Assembly: GCA_028565635.1 (NCBI GenBank)
Contig: JAOXYB010105603.1
Coordinates: 1-16,647 of the forward strand
Source: Phoronis ovalis
Lineage: Eukaryota > Phoronida > Phoronidae
Direction of reading: 5' to 3'
Length of the DNA stretch: 16,647 bases
A program made the position numbers and the translations under genes. Shown here piece after piece: positions 8,901-16,450 of this stretch (position 1 is the stretch's first letter; every line of letters begins with the position of its first letter). The notes beneath the pieces are model-generated. The model had not been told where the DNA came from, made no database searches, and saw nothing but the letters and a program-made list of their open reading frames with translations.

Positions 8901-11900
8901 CAAAATTGACACACAAGTTTATCGTCATTATAACATCTTGTCTTTTACCGAACATGCGAGGAGACATTCGCTGAAAGGTTTGCAAAATGAGGAACACTTA
9001 CATTGAAGATATGAGAGCTGTTGTTGTGGTGAAGCGTCTTCGCATGCAATCATGTTCTGTATGATACTCTGTACAGCGTTGAGGATGGCTTGGTCATGAC
9101 ATAGTTGTAACACACTGTTGATTTTTGAATCTAATAAACTATGACTACAAACAGAAAAAATACTGCAAATGATACTGCAAATGCGTTTTTTGGCTGGCAT
9201 GTTCTACAGGATGATTAAGGAGTTTTCATGAAACAGCTTGAACTCGCATATAATGAAGTTACGCATATAATAATAATGATAGAAACATGATTTGTATTTT
9301 AATAGATTAGTTCATGGGCGAAAACATAAGTAACTTACATCACTGGAAATACTCTTGGAAAAACTACAGAGGCTTCTGCTAAATACTCATACAGAATCCT
9401 GGCTTCATTTTCATCGGTAGTATTTCTTACCAAAGTTGCCTGCAAAAATAAACAAGTTATTGCAAACAAAGAACACATACATCCCTCACGCATGTGATTT
9501 TACCTCTTTTTTAATACACTCTTATTTTACTTGAAAAGGATTGCTTTATAAGCAACTTTGAAACAATTTGACACATAGTAAATAATCCCAACAATAAAGC
9601 AAATAATATATAAAGTAATTAAAGTACTGTACAAAACTATTTTTTTTTATAAAACTCCGTGACACACTAAAGGCAACACAGTTTTGCATACTACATAACT
9701 ATTTGTTAACATAAAAAATGTCTTCCATTCTTACCAGTACTGTGAGTAACAGAGCCTGAGTAGGATAATCTGTAAGAACCTCGGGGTCTAGAAGAATACT
9801 GTTCTCATTTGATACAGATCCTCGTGTGCTACGCTCTTTTGGTACCTCTGATACCTGAACCTATGTTTAAATGGCAGTGCTGTAGTTGGAATGAAGTTAT
9901 GGAAACATTTGAACACATATCTTTAAGTCTGTGACACAATGGCACCAAATTTTCAAGAACTTATATCCTGATTCACCATTTAATTTTTTTATCAAGAGTA
10001 ACCAAACAAAAATGTAAGTGTGCCAATTTATGTCTTCAATTCATAGTTTTTTTGTATCTGTATTTATAAACAATAATTCAAAATCAGAAAAATTCTAACA
10101 ACTATCCCACTACAATAAAGAATTGAAAAAGTTCTGCTAACCTTTGGTACAGCAATGACAGATTTGTCTTCTTTAGGTGTGGGCATGGACCTGCTACGTT
10201 GGGTTCGGAAAGCAGGCCTACCTGATGAACCAGGTTCAAGGTCAAGGCTACGCCATGTCTTTGGGTTGCCAAGCTATAAGAAGATTTAGAAAACTTATCC
10301 TGAGCCACTCATTTATTTTTGGCAAATGTACAAGGTGACACAAAGATTAGTGGGTACCTCACAACAGACAGCATCCAACATTCGAGTCTGTTCTTTCAGC
10401 TATCGTAGTTATCTATTTGTTAGTGGCAAATACATCTGCTCTACATAACAGAATGAGCCAAACAAATTTTTTTTAAAACAACAGAAACCAAAGCAAAAGC
10501 AGTGAAAGGAGCTGGGATAACTATTAATTGAAAATAACTATTTCTGGCACTAAACATAACTAATGTATGTAAAAGTATATTATATTTTTAAATTTCATAA
10601 AAAAAGATTATGTCAAACTACAACAGTAACAAATACAGTCTGTTTTGATGTTTTTCATAGCATGGGTATTCTTTAGAATACTGAATAGTTCTTTGAAATA
10701 CCAGATGTGGAGGTTGATAGTGAAGCATATTTTATTGGTCATAAACATGCAGACTTTTAAACCAACAAAGAGTACAATTATTTAATAATTGTTTCCTCCC
10801 GATATATGCATGCTTTCCATCAATAAAATCATTCTCGCAAGCTACATGCACTTTATACTACGCAAGTAACTTAAGGTAGGTTAAAACTTATTTCCAGACG
10901 CACGCGCTATAATTCAGAATTATCTCCGCTATCTACATATGCACGTACTACTAAACATCATTTGCTCATCTCCACAGGACTGTTGCTTGCAGTAAAGTAG
11001 GAACGAAATAATACAAATTCCGTGCGTTCTCTTCATTTTGTACATTTTGGAATACTTTAAGTTGTTCTATGAGATCATGTAAGTAAGAAATTACTTTTGT
11101 ACGTATGGCATACTCAAATTATTTTTGCGATATTTAGGAATAACATGTTTTCAAGTGAAAAATGGCGGATTTTATAAGAGTTACATAGAAAAAAGAATAT
11201 TACTTAAAATGGAAGAAAAAACGAAATATGCCTTATTTCTGTTATCATCTTGAATAAACATATTAGCTAATTTTACCAAAAAATTAGATCATTTATCTTG
11301 TTGAACGTGCAGAAACTTAGTTGAAGTAGGTGTAATTTTTAGCATAGGTAAGCATACACCTATGAGTCACGTGATCTTTTAGCCAAAAGCAGTGAGTGTC
11401 ACGTTAAAGGTCATGCAGTTCCTCACAAACACATTGAAAAAAATACCCTTTTTATTTATTTAGAACTATCAAAAAAACAATTTCGCAGCGCCACCCGTGG
11501 CGAAACGTGGTAAACACCTGCCTTAAGTTACTTGCGTGTAGTAGATATTATCATTAGATTGAACTGCTCAAAATAAAATAAAAAATAATAATCAAATAAA
11601 AACTGCTGTCTAAAACTACCTGGGGACTGGGGCTTTTGGATTTGCCAGTAGCGGGAGAGTTAGGAACACTTGCCATTTCTGGCCCCTCATAACTTTGTTG
11701 ACGTCTCGCCATCGGTACCGACATCTGCCCTGTGGTTGAAATACTTGGAGCGCTAGAACTGTTACCTCCATGAGGCAGAGTTGGAGGCGGTAAAAGGTCA
11801 GATGAAATACTGTCAGATGATGCTGATTCTGCAAGGGAGCGGTGGCCGATGATACGCTGACCGAGATGACATCGACTGCGAACCTCCTCAGATACAGAAA

Positions 11901-14900
11901 CTAAAGCTGTAATTAAAACATACTTTCAAATTCAGTTTAAAAAAAAAAATTCTTTAAAGTATTTAAGTAATGGATCTGTACATCATTATTTGTAAATATG
12001 GTTTGCTAATAATTAATTTTCAGATTTTTAAAAACATATTTGAACACTTTATCTTTTGATTGCTTTGAATAACATAATATAAAGAAACATAAATACGAAA
12101 TAATGAAATAAAATTATAGTTTACTGGCAAGAATTTACTAATATTTATGTTTGCACAGGAAAACCAGCAAAGATATCAATACAGCCTTTAAAAGAATAAT
12201 AAAATAAAACAATTGGTAGCATTATATACATCATACCTGCCAAATATGGTACTGTCTGTGGAGTAACTTCAAACTTATCTCTTTTTGTGGGTTTTACTAC
12301 TATAGTTAGAAGCATATTTAGAACACGAATAGTTCGAGACACTGTGGTTGGAGCAGGATGGCGAAAACCTGTGTAAAAACAAATATTGCGTAAAACACTT
12401 CTTACAATGTTATTTACAGTCACTAGAAGGTGAAACAGTTGGAGATAAGGCATGATTGTTAGCAAGGGGTTAGGAGACATTGTCAATCATGTTACTACAT
12501 ACCACAGGCTCAAATGATCAATTTCAACAGAGCAAAACGAAAAGACAAGTTCTCCCTGGGTTCATAGGCTTCCGTCTAGATGTACTCGAACGTTAATTGC
12601 GCTTAAAGACCACTTCTATATAATAGTAAGAATTATAGTACGCGAAGCTGTGGGGCATTGAGGTGTGTAAAAGAAAACATTATCAAAATGTCGTAACCAA
12701 TCTCGTTAATTAAAATTACTAGAAAAAAAACTTATATAATCAAAATTAAAACTAGACAAACAGCTGTTACTGTACGTACCTTTCAATAGATGACCAACCA
12801 GAGCAAAGTTGAAATTGTTCTTAAAGCTAAGTCCCATAGAATGATCCAGTTGTTTAAAATGCCATTCAAGTGGTTCTCTGGTCTCCATCATGATCCTCTC
12901 AACATACTACAACAGAAAACTGAAGCTCATCGAAAGTTCTAAGTTAATTACTTTAAAAGGTAAGCATTTTCATCAGTTCATCATTCCCAGTTTTCGCTGA
13001 TAGTTTTTATATGAGTGATTAATCCACCATAAAAAGTCACTCATTATAAATTACAATCCGGCATAATGTGTACTGCAGGTTTCCTGGAGAATATTGCTCT
13101 TGGCAGTCGCCATTACGAGAGAACACATAGAGTACCCAAACTAAATGATAATCACAATAATTATAAAGGTTTTTTTTTTACATTTTATCAAGATGTCCTT
13201 TCTTGTACTGTGGTCTTACACATTATCTAATACTTTGTTCTTATCTATGAGTTAACCGATTATATAAATACAAACTAACACAATGACATGTACAGTTTCA
13301 TCTTTCATACAAATAACACCGAAGTATACTCAAGTTGTGTAATCAACTATTAAGTAGTTTTTGCTCAGATAAACCTGTGTTTGATGCTACGGGACATATT
13401 GGTTCTGGCTAATATAAAAGGAAACTCAAAACATACCTTATTTTCAAATATTCCCTGACTGTCAAGAGTATGTAAATTCTGTTCTAATAATGCAAGACCA
13501 GAGGCATACAAATTCTGTTCGTCTAACTGTAGAACTGATATCGCCACCCAGAACAAGAACTTGTGAATAGGCGTGTCCTGAAATATAAATATTGTACACG
13601 ACCCCATACATCATAGTAGATAAAACAACAAGAATTTTCAATACTTGTGAAACCCACTACAGACAGTATCATCACAGTGGCACCCTCTTAACCATCGGTT
13701 CCCCCACTTCTTTTCTCACTAACCTTTTTATTACTTTCTCGATTTTTTTGAGAGCTCCACAAACAAGTCTCTTTTAACAAAATAGATTATTCTCTAACAA
13801 GGTGTACGGAACGACAAAGGTTCACCTTACTTGGTTGAAATAGCTGGGCTATTGTGCAGAACAAAGACTGTGTTTTATTTGGTATTCGTGTAATGTTACT
13901 AAGGCTCAAATGCCAGCTATAGATGGATACATACTTGTTTAAGAAGAGGCTGTAGCCTTGTCAGACATAATACAATAGATTCTATCAAGTTTAAATCTGT
14001 GTATGATTCCAATGCCTGCAAAAGATAAACAGCATTTTCATAGTGTCATTCATAACCTGACTACTGAAAGAAGAAAACACATGATTAAAAATACGTTTGA
14101 AAAATTGACTTATTTCGCATTGTTTTATTGTCTTTTTAAATATTAACAATAAATTGATTATTTATACCTTCACAAGTATTCTCAGGAGTTCTTTGATTTC
14201 TGATTCTGTAACTTTCTTACATATGCAACCATAAACAATTATTGCACGAGGTTGAATGGAGGGGTTATACTGGAATGCAAATCTGTAACAGTAAAAGAAT
14301 TTAGATTAAATATTTGAGCAGTAATACATAACTTTTCAAACAGACACACATCATTTCATTTATAAACTTAAATATAATTAGTACATCTATTTTTAACTAG
14401 TATTTTAGAAGGGAGATGTGTAAAAGTAGGTAATAAAATTCAATTTTACTATATACATGCTTAGATGTAAACAGACTTGTTCTACTTTTAGTGGTAAAAA
14501 AACACTTTTATTTCTAATGTTTTATTACCCCTTTACATAGTTCTAAATTGATTAGAGACCTATTTTAAACACATCCTATTTTCTTAGAAGTATCACTCTC
14601 CAAAATGCACAAGATATTAGAATTAAAGGTAAAACATTAATGTCAGTTTTCTGATTAAAGGCACAGGTTTAATTTGCAAATTCAAATTTACCTTTTAGCT
14701 AAGTCTGTCCATTGTTGAAGCCACTGGCAGCCTGGTATATCAGGATCTCTCATGCAAGCCTCCATAATCTCTAGCAAGGCATCAGCAATTAACTCCAGTG
14801 AGTTAAGAGACAGTCGTTCTTGCTCGTTACCTGAAAACACCAGTAACCTAATTATAGCCACCCTCATTAACTTTTGTCATATACATACATCTATAATGAT

Positions 14901-16286
14901 TGGTCACCCAGTGAACAAATGCTGTCATATAATAGTGCCATCGTGTCCCCCTACAGCTATGCTGACCTGGTTAACTAACCTATAAACTAGCCAACATGTA
15001 ATGGCGAGCTGACCTTGGCCAGTGGATGGATTGTCTAAAAAATAACACCGCAGTGACCTTATACATTTTAATGGATTACTTAGCTATAGAATGGTAACAT
15101 AACAAAGCTAATAACGCTACTAACAGTTTGATAAATTTGTAACAAGCTTATTATGTTTCCAAAATTGAGGTTAACAATAGCAATGTAATAGAGAGGTTGA
15201 GATTCTTAGATAGGAGCGAAATGCGTATGTCTGTCACAAGTGATTGAGTGTGAAAGATAAAATATCATTTGATTTCTTATGAAGAAATGTCTGTATGAAT
15301 ATGGACTACTGCTGCGTTTCTTTTACTTCTCACTTTAACTGTCGAGGCAGGCGCACACACTTTATTTCTTGCTGATATTTAAGAATCTTAAGCTGTCTAA
15401 CAATAGAGAGCTTAAGACAAGTATTGAGTAGTGTGTGTCTACCACGACTATTAAAGCAAGAAGTAAAAAAAACAATATTACAATAGTGTGTATTTATATA
15501 CAGACATTTCTATAATAAAATTGAGTGATTTTTGCTTCGCGCTTAAGTGCTGATGATGATGCATTTTGCGTGTTACTCACAGTTCATACCTAAGAATCTT
15601 AAGCTATCTAATAATTGAAAAGACAAAATAAAGCATAAATGTAGGTACAAACCTGTATAAGCTGCAAATGATCGATCGCCAGGTCTGTAACTGGATCTAA
15701 AGGCACTGACGGCAGCTGACTTGACTTTGCTGATTCCAAAAAGTTGATAAAACTTGGGCAAGGAAAATTCAGTCAGACTCATTTTTAAAAGTCTCACAGT
15801 TTCCTCTGTAAAGAAGGATGTTAAGTTGTATGGTGATAAGACACAGCAGTCAAAAAAACAATGAGAATCAAGAACATGATTTTGTTTAGGCAGTACCCAG
15901 AGAGTTTAGGTAGTGGCAATTGCACTCTTCAACAATTCATAAATGTTCACACAGTTCAAAAGATATTAACTCAATTCAGACATTATACAAAAAAGAAAAC
16001 CAAACAGACTTTAAAACTTTTCTACTTCGTCTCAAAATCTTTGTCAAAGATGAGCGCCTTGATCTTCCCTCCATATACATTTGAGGAGAAAGGCATGAAT
16101 CTGTTTCTTAGTCCAAGAAATACTTTAAAAAAAAATTGTACTAACCACTGAAAATCAACTGTGAGCATGTACATAAGGAATGAATCATGTTGATGACTAA
16201 ACCATGTGTTGAAGCTCGTAATGACAATGGACCCGTGCATACTAACAACGTCACAATGTGGAAGAGGAATGGAAGATGGCTAGCAA
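5593..16286 (-). CDS. NF1: Neurofibromin, C-terminal 728 residues in 14 exons (gene-level span)
   Basis: Neurofibromin is a large Ras GTPase-activating protein that down-regulates Ras-MAPK signalling. This window holds the part after the RasGAP and Sec14-PH domains: the C-terminal HEAT-like helical region, which in human neurofibromin contributes to the dimer, then a low-complexity linker and a Ser-rich basic tail. Exons in transcript order: 16146-16286, 15653-15805, 14692-14830, 14168-14282, 13935-14015, 13437-13577, 12780-12906, 12237-12368, 11620-11906, 10142-10273, 9735-9854, 9339-9439, 9002-9144, 5593-5969. All introns are GT-AG, and every split codon joins in frame with no internal stop. 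The joined protein follows recalled human neurofibromin continuously, with no missing exon. Two bases of a split codon precede the first full residue, so the 5' part of the gene lies beyond the right edge. Residue numbers in the exon entries count from that first full residue. Confidence 0.95.
5970..7960 (-). other. NF1 last intron, main part; no gene seen
   Basis: Part of a 3032-bp intron (5970-9001), by far the longest visible in the gene. I saw no exon, RNA gene or clear repeat in this stretch. The rest of the intron carries two inverted-repeat elements. Confidence 0.6.
7961..8192. mobile_element. MITE family 1, copy A (about 232 bp)
   Basis: The left arm (7961 to about 8058), read in reverse complement, aligns with the right arm (about 8095-8192). 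Both carry the series TTTCxTTTACTT..., GTCAxAxACGCATA, CTTGCTxCTTGT and TCTxxxAAxCTTAA. The same series occurs in copies B and C near 15.2-15.6 kb. The right end CTTAAGCTGTC is followed by TA, as in the other copies; the left flank is AA instead of TA, so it has probably decayed. No coding capacity: the short + strand frame at 8080-8322 is an accident of the repeat. It lies within the last NF1 intron. Confidence 0.7.
8410..8413. repeat. Candidate target-site duplication TGTA (left)
   Basis: TGTA next to the left inverted repeat of the 466-bp element, repeated at 8880-8883 on the other side. It could also be read as a 2-bp TA duplication with two extra bases on the right end. Confidence 0.55.
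8414..8879. mobile_element. 466-bp non-autonomous inverted-repeat element
   Basis: The left end (8414-8437) reads GGGTGACATGAAAATAAACA then GAAC. The reverse complement of the right end (8857-8879) is the same except for the first base and one missing A. Candidate TGTA duplications flank it. No transposase frame inside, so it is a MITE or internal-deletion derivative. Superfamily is unclear: TA would suggest Tc1/mariner, while a 4-bp site would suggest something else. It lies within the last NF1 intron. Confidence 0.75.
8880..8883. repeat. Candidate target-site duplication TGTA (right)
   Basis: Matches 8410-8413, directly after the right inverted repeat. Confidence 0.55.
9002..9144 (-). CDS. 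NF1: NF1 exon (residues 557-603)
   Basis: The acceptor ends TTTGTAG; one base completes an Ile codon with the preceding exon. The 47 residues run [15 protein letters not shown] to [11 protein letters not shown]. The human counterpart has HNLLDSKINTLLSLC and the same SYLQ end. The donor is CAAT|GTAAGT, leaving one base that joins the last exon to make Ser. Two further AG acceptors upstream (18 and 30 bases) would add residues in frame; the one used here gives the family spacing. Confidence 0.96.
9339..9439 (-). CDS. NF1: NF1 exon (residues 523-555)
   Basis: The acceptor TTTTTGCAG starts in phase 0. The 33 residues include [20 protein letters not shown] and [13 protein letters not shown], almost the same as the human ATLVKYTTDEFDQRILYEYL segment. 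The donor GTGAT|GTAAGT leaves two bases of a split codon (Ile). It is a helix of the C-terminal HEAT-like region. Confidence 0.97.
9735..9854 (-). CDS. NF1: NF1 exon (residues 483-522)
   Basis: 40 residues in phase 0, ending [20 protein letters not shown] then LLTVL before the donor CTG|GTAAGA. The end matches the human SNVLLDEEVLT...QALLLTVL segment. The first half ([15 protein letters not shown]) is a polar, phosphorylatable linker. The acceptor taken is TTCAG at 9859-9855; a TAG six bases upstream would add Val-Gln in frame (start 9860). Confidence 0.93.
10142..10273 (-). CDS. NF1: NF1 exon, polar linker (residues 439-482)
   Basis: Acceptor CTTATAG and donor AAG|GTTAGC, both in phase 0, giving 44 residues that begin [15 protein letters not shown], with [15 protein letters not shown] further on. 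LGxxKxxxSLDxx corresponds to the human LGTRKSFDHLIS segment. The rest is low-complexity, rich in Ser, Pro, Arg and Lys, and poorly conserved. The human counterpart holds a reported nuclear localisation signal; here only scattered basic residues remain. Exon identity rests on phase, splice sites and position between secure exons. Confidence 0.88.
10274..10857 (-). other. NF1 intron, non-repeat part
   Basis: First part (in + coordinates) of a 1346-bp intron. No exon or RNA gene seen. The remainder is occupied by an inverted-repeat element. Confidence 0.55.
10858..11538. mobile_element. Inverted-repeat element, about 680 bp, in an NF1 intron
   Basis: The 16-base sequence CGCAAGTAACTTAAGG at 10861-10876 recurs exactly as the reverse complement at 11521-11536, and similarity continues inward (TAGGTT versus CAGGTG) and outward (CTA/CTACA). 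No coding frame lies between. Near the right end is a CGCCAC/GTGGCG hairpin (11489-11502), and a CACGTG palindrome lies near 11377. The likely insertion target is TA, but the ends are not symmetrical, so the exact borders are uncertain by a few bases. Best read as a non-autonomous DNA transposon. Confidence 0.7.
11620..11906 (-). CDS. NF1: NF1 exon with Ser/Pro-rich linker (residues 344-438)
   Basis: The longest internal exon seen (287 bases). The acceptor TTACAG and two bases complete Ala. It opens [17 protein letters not shown], nearly the same as the human L(L/V)[15 protein letters not shown]. After [15 protein letters not shown] the sequence becomes a Ser/Pro/Thr-rich disordered linker ([36 protein letters not shown]). 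Donor CAG|GTAGTT, phase 0. The linker diverges from human as expected for a disordered region. Confidence 0.95.
11907..12236 (-). other. NF1 intron, 330 bp
   Basis: AT-rich intron with a run of nine to ten A's near 11940 and no other feature seen. Confidence 0.6.
12237..12368 (-). CDS. NF1: NF1 exon (residues 300-342)
   Basis: Acceptor TTTTTACACAG; the split Gly is completed by GT. The 43 residues run [20 protein letters not shown] to [16 protein letters not shown]. The human counterpart reads YRHPSPAIVARTVRIL and DKFEVNTQSVAYLA. Donor GCAG|GTATGA, phase 1. The open frame runs past both splice sites, which makes a longer false ORF (12145-12486). Confidence 0.97.
12369..12779 (-). other. NF1 intron, 411 bp
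   Basis: No exon, repeat or RNA gene recognised. Confidence 0.55.
12780..12906 (-). CDS. NF1: NF1 exon (residues 257-298)
   Basis: The acceptor CTGTTGTAG starts in phase 0. The 42 residues begin [20 protein letters not shown] and end [13 protein letters not shown]. The PLEWHxKQxDH and [13 protein letters not shown] signatures are strongly conserved in neurofibromins. Donor AAAG|GTACGT leaves one base of a Gly codon. Confidence 0.97.
12907..13436 (-). other. NF1 intron, 530 bp
   Basis: AT-rich, with a T run near 13170. No exon or mobile-element ends recognised. Confidence 0.55.
13437..13577 (-). CDS. NF1: NF1 exon (residues 210-256)
   Basis: Acceptor ATATTTCAG, phase 0. The 47 residues begin [20 protein letters not shown], then [17 protein letters not shown]. 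The human counterpart has LHKALFWVAVAVLQLDE and [12 protein letters not shown]. Donor AAG|GTATGT, phase 0. Part of the HEAT-like helical region. Confidence 0.97.
13578..13934 (-). other. NF1 intron, 357 bp
   Basis: No supported feature. A short + strand open frame (13592-13777) has no coding support. Confidence 0.55.
13935..14015 (-). CDS. NF1: NF1 exon (residues 183-209)
   Basis: A small 81-base exon, phase 0 at both ends: acceptor TTTTGCAG, donor CAA|GTATGT. The 27 residues include [13 protein letters not shown] and [13 protein letters not shown], matching human KALES...VIALTKLQPLL. It is shorter than the human counterpart by several residues in the loop between the two matches. Confidence 0.96.
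14168..14282 (-). CDS. NF1: NF1 exon (residues 145-182)
   Basis: Acceptor ACTGTTACAG; one base completes Arg. The 38 residues begin [20 protein letters not shown] and end [13 protein letters not shown], matching human [20 protein letters not shown]. Donor AAG|GTATAA, phase 0. Confidence 0.97.
14283..14691 (-). other. NF1 intron, 409 bp
   Basis: AT-rich intron with no other feature seen. Confidence 0.55.
14692..14830 (-). CDS. NF1: NF1 exon (residues 99-143)
   Basis: Acceptor GTTTTCAG, two bases finishing Gly, 45 residues, then donor AAAG|GTAAAT with two bases of a split Arg. It contains [20 protein letters not shown] and [12 protein letters not shown], the counterpart of human [21 protein letters not shown] and CKWLDQWTELA. 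Confidence 0.97.
14831..15188 (-). other. NF1 intron, non-repeat part
   Basis: First part (in + coordinates) of an 822-bp intron. Nothing recognised; the following 420 bp are two MITE copies. Confidence 0.55.
15191..15397. mobile_element. MITE family 1, copy B (207 bp)
   Basis: Flanked by TA on both sides (15189-15190 and 15398-15399). The left end GAGAGGTTGAGATTCTTAG is similar to the reverse complement of the right end, GACAGCTTAAGATTCTTAA. The arms remain alignable for about 80 bases inward (ACGCAT, AGTGTGAAAG and ACTTCTCACTTTA blocks). Same family as 7961-8192 and 15406-15608. No coding capacity; TA target sites suggest Tc1/mariner-type mobilisation. Confidence 0.75.
15406..15608. mobile_element. 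MITE family 1, copy C (203 bp)
   Basis: Flanked by TA (15404-15405 and 15609-15610), eight bases after copy B. The left end GAGAGCTTAAGACAAG and right end CCTAAGAATCTTAAGCTATC are inverted relatives. The left arm (15406 to about 15480) is the reverse complement of the right arm of copy B, so the B right end and C left end can fold into a long hairpin around CTTAAGCTGTCTA/ATAGAGAGCTTAAG. Confidence 0.75.
15653..15805 (-). CDS. NF1: NF1 exon (residues 48-97)
   Basis: Acceptor TTCTTTACAG; two bases complete Glu. The 50 residues begin [20 protein letters not shown], then [20 protein letters not shown] and a diverged [10 protein letters not shown]. The human counterpart has [12 protein letters not shown] and [22 protein letters not shown]. 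Donor ACAG|GTTTGT leaves one base of Gly. The visible Met at 15797 is internal, not a start. Confidence 0.97.
15806..16145 (-). other. NF1 intron, 340 bp
   Basis: No supported feature. A + strand open frame (15861-16151) overlaps the neighbouring exon's donor and has no coding support. Confidence 0.55.
16146..16286 (-). CDS. NF1: NF1 exon, most upstream in window (residues 1-46)
   Basis: Acceptor GCTCTTTTCAG; two bases (TT) complete a codon from an exon outside the window. The 46 residues begin [20 protein letters not shown], then [18 protein letters not shown] and end TCSQLIFS. This matches the human HLPILFHVVTLLVATGPLSL and [18 protein letters not shown] segments almost residue for residue. 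Donor AGTG|GTTAGT, phase 1. The correct frame is not the longest open frame here, so it is easily missed. Confidence 0.97.
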
Positions 16287-16450
16287 CTGAAAAGAGCCAT
16301 ACAAATTTCACTGGTTAAAGTCTATCATTTTTTTTAGTCTCAGGAATAAAAACATTTAAAAGCAATTTTTAATCAAAACTATCTTCTTTTACTAAAAGTT
16401 GAGATGCTGAACCTTAACATTTTCTTTTATCAGTGCTTCAATTAAGAAAT

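Noticed and set aside
12145-12486. 113-residue - strand frame as a single exon
   Set aside because: Only 12237-12368 is coding; the frame runs by chance into both introns, while splice sites and neighbouring phases define the shorter exon.
15181-15620. Possible microRNA-like precursor from the long palindrome
   Set aside because: The inverted structure is fully explained by two adjacent MITE copies related to a third at 7961-8192; no evidence of a processed hairpin gene.
15861-16151. 96-residue + strand open frame, the longest on + in this area
   Set aside because: It lies in an NF1 intron on the opposite strand, is low-complexity and Lys/Phe-rich, and resembles nothing known.
16022-16240. 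72-residue - strand open frame overlapping an NF1 exon
   Set aside because: Wrong frame: the neurofibromin residues are read in another frame of 16146-16286, which is bounded by good splice sites.
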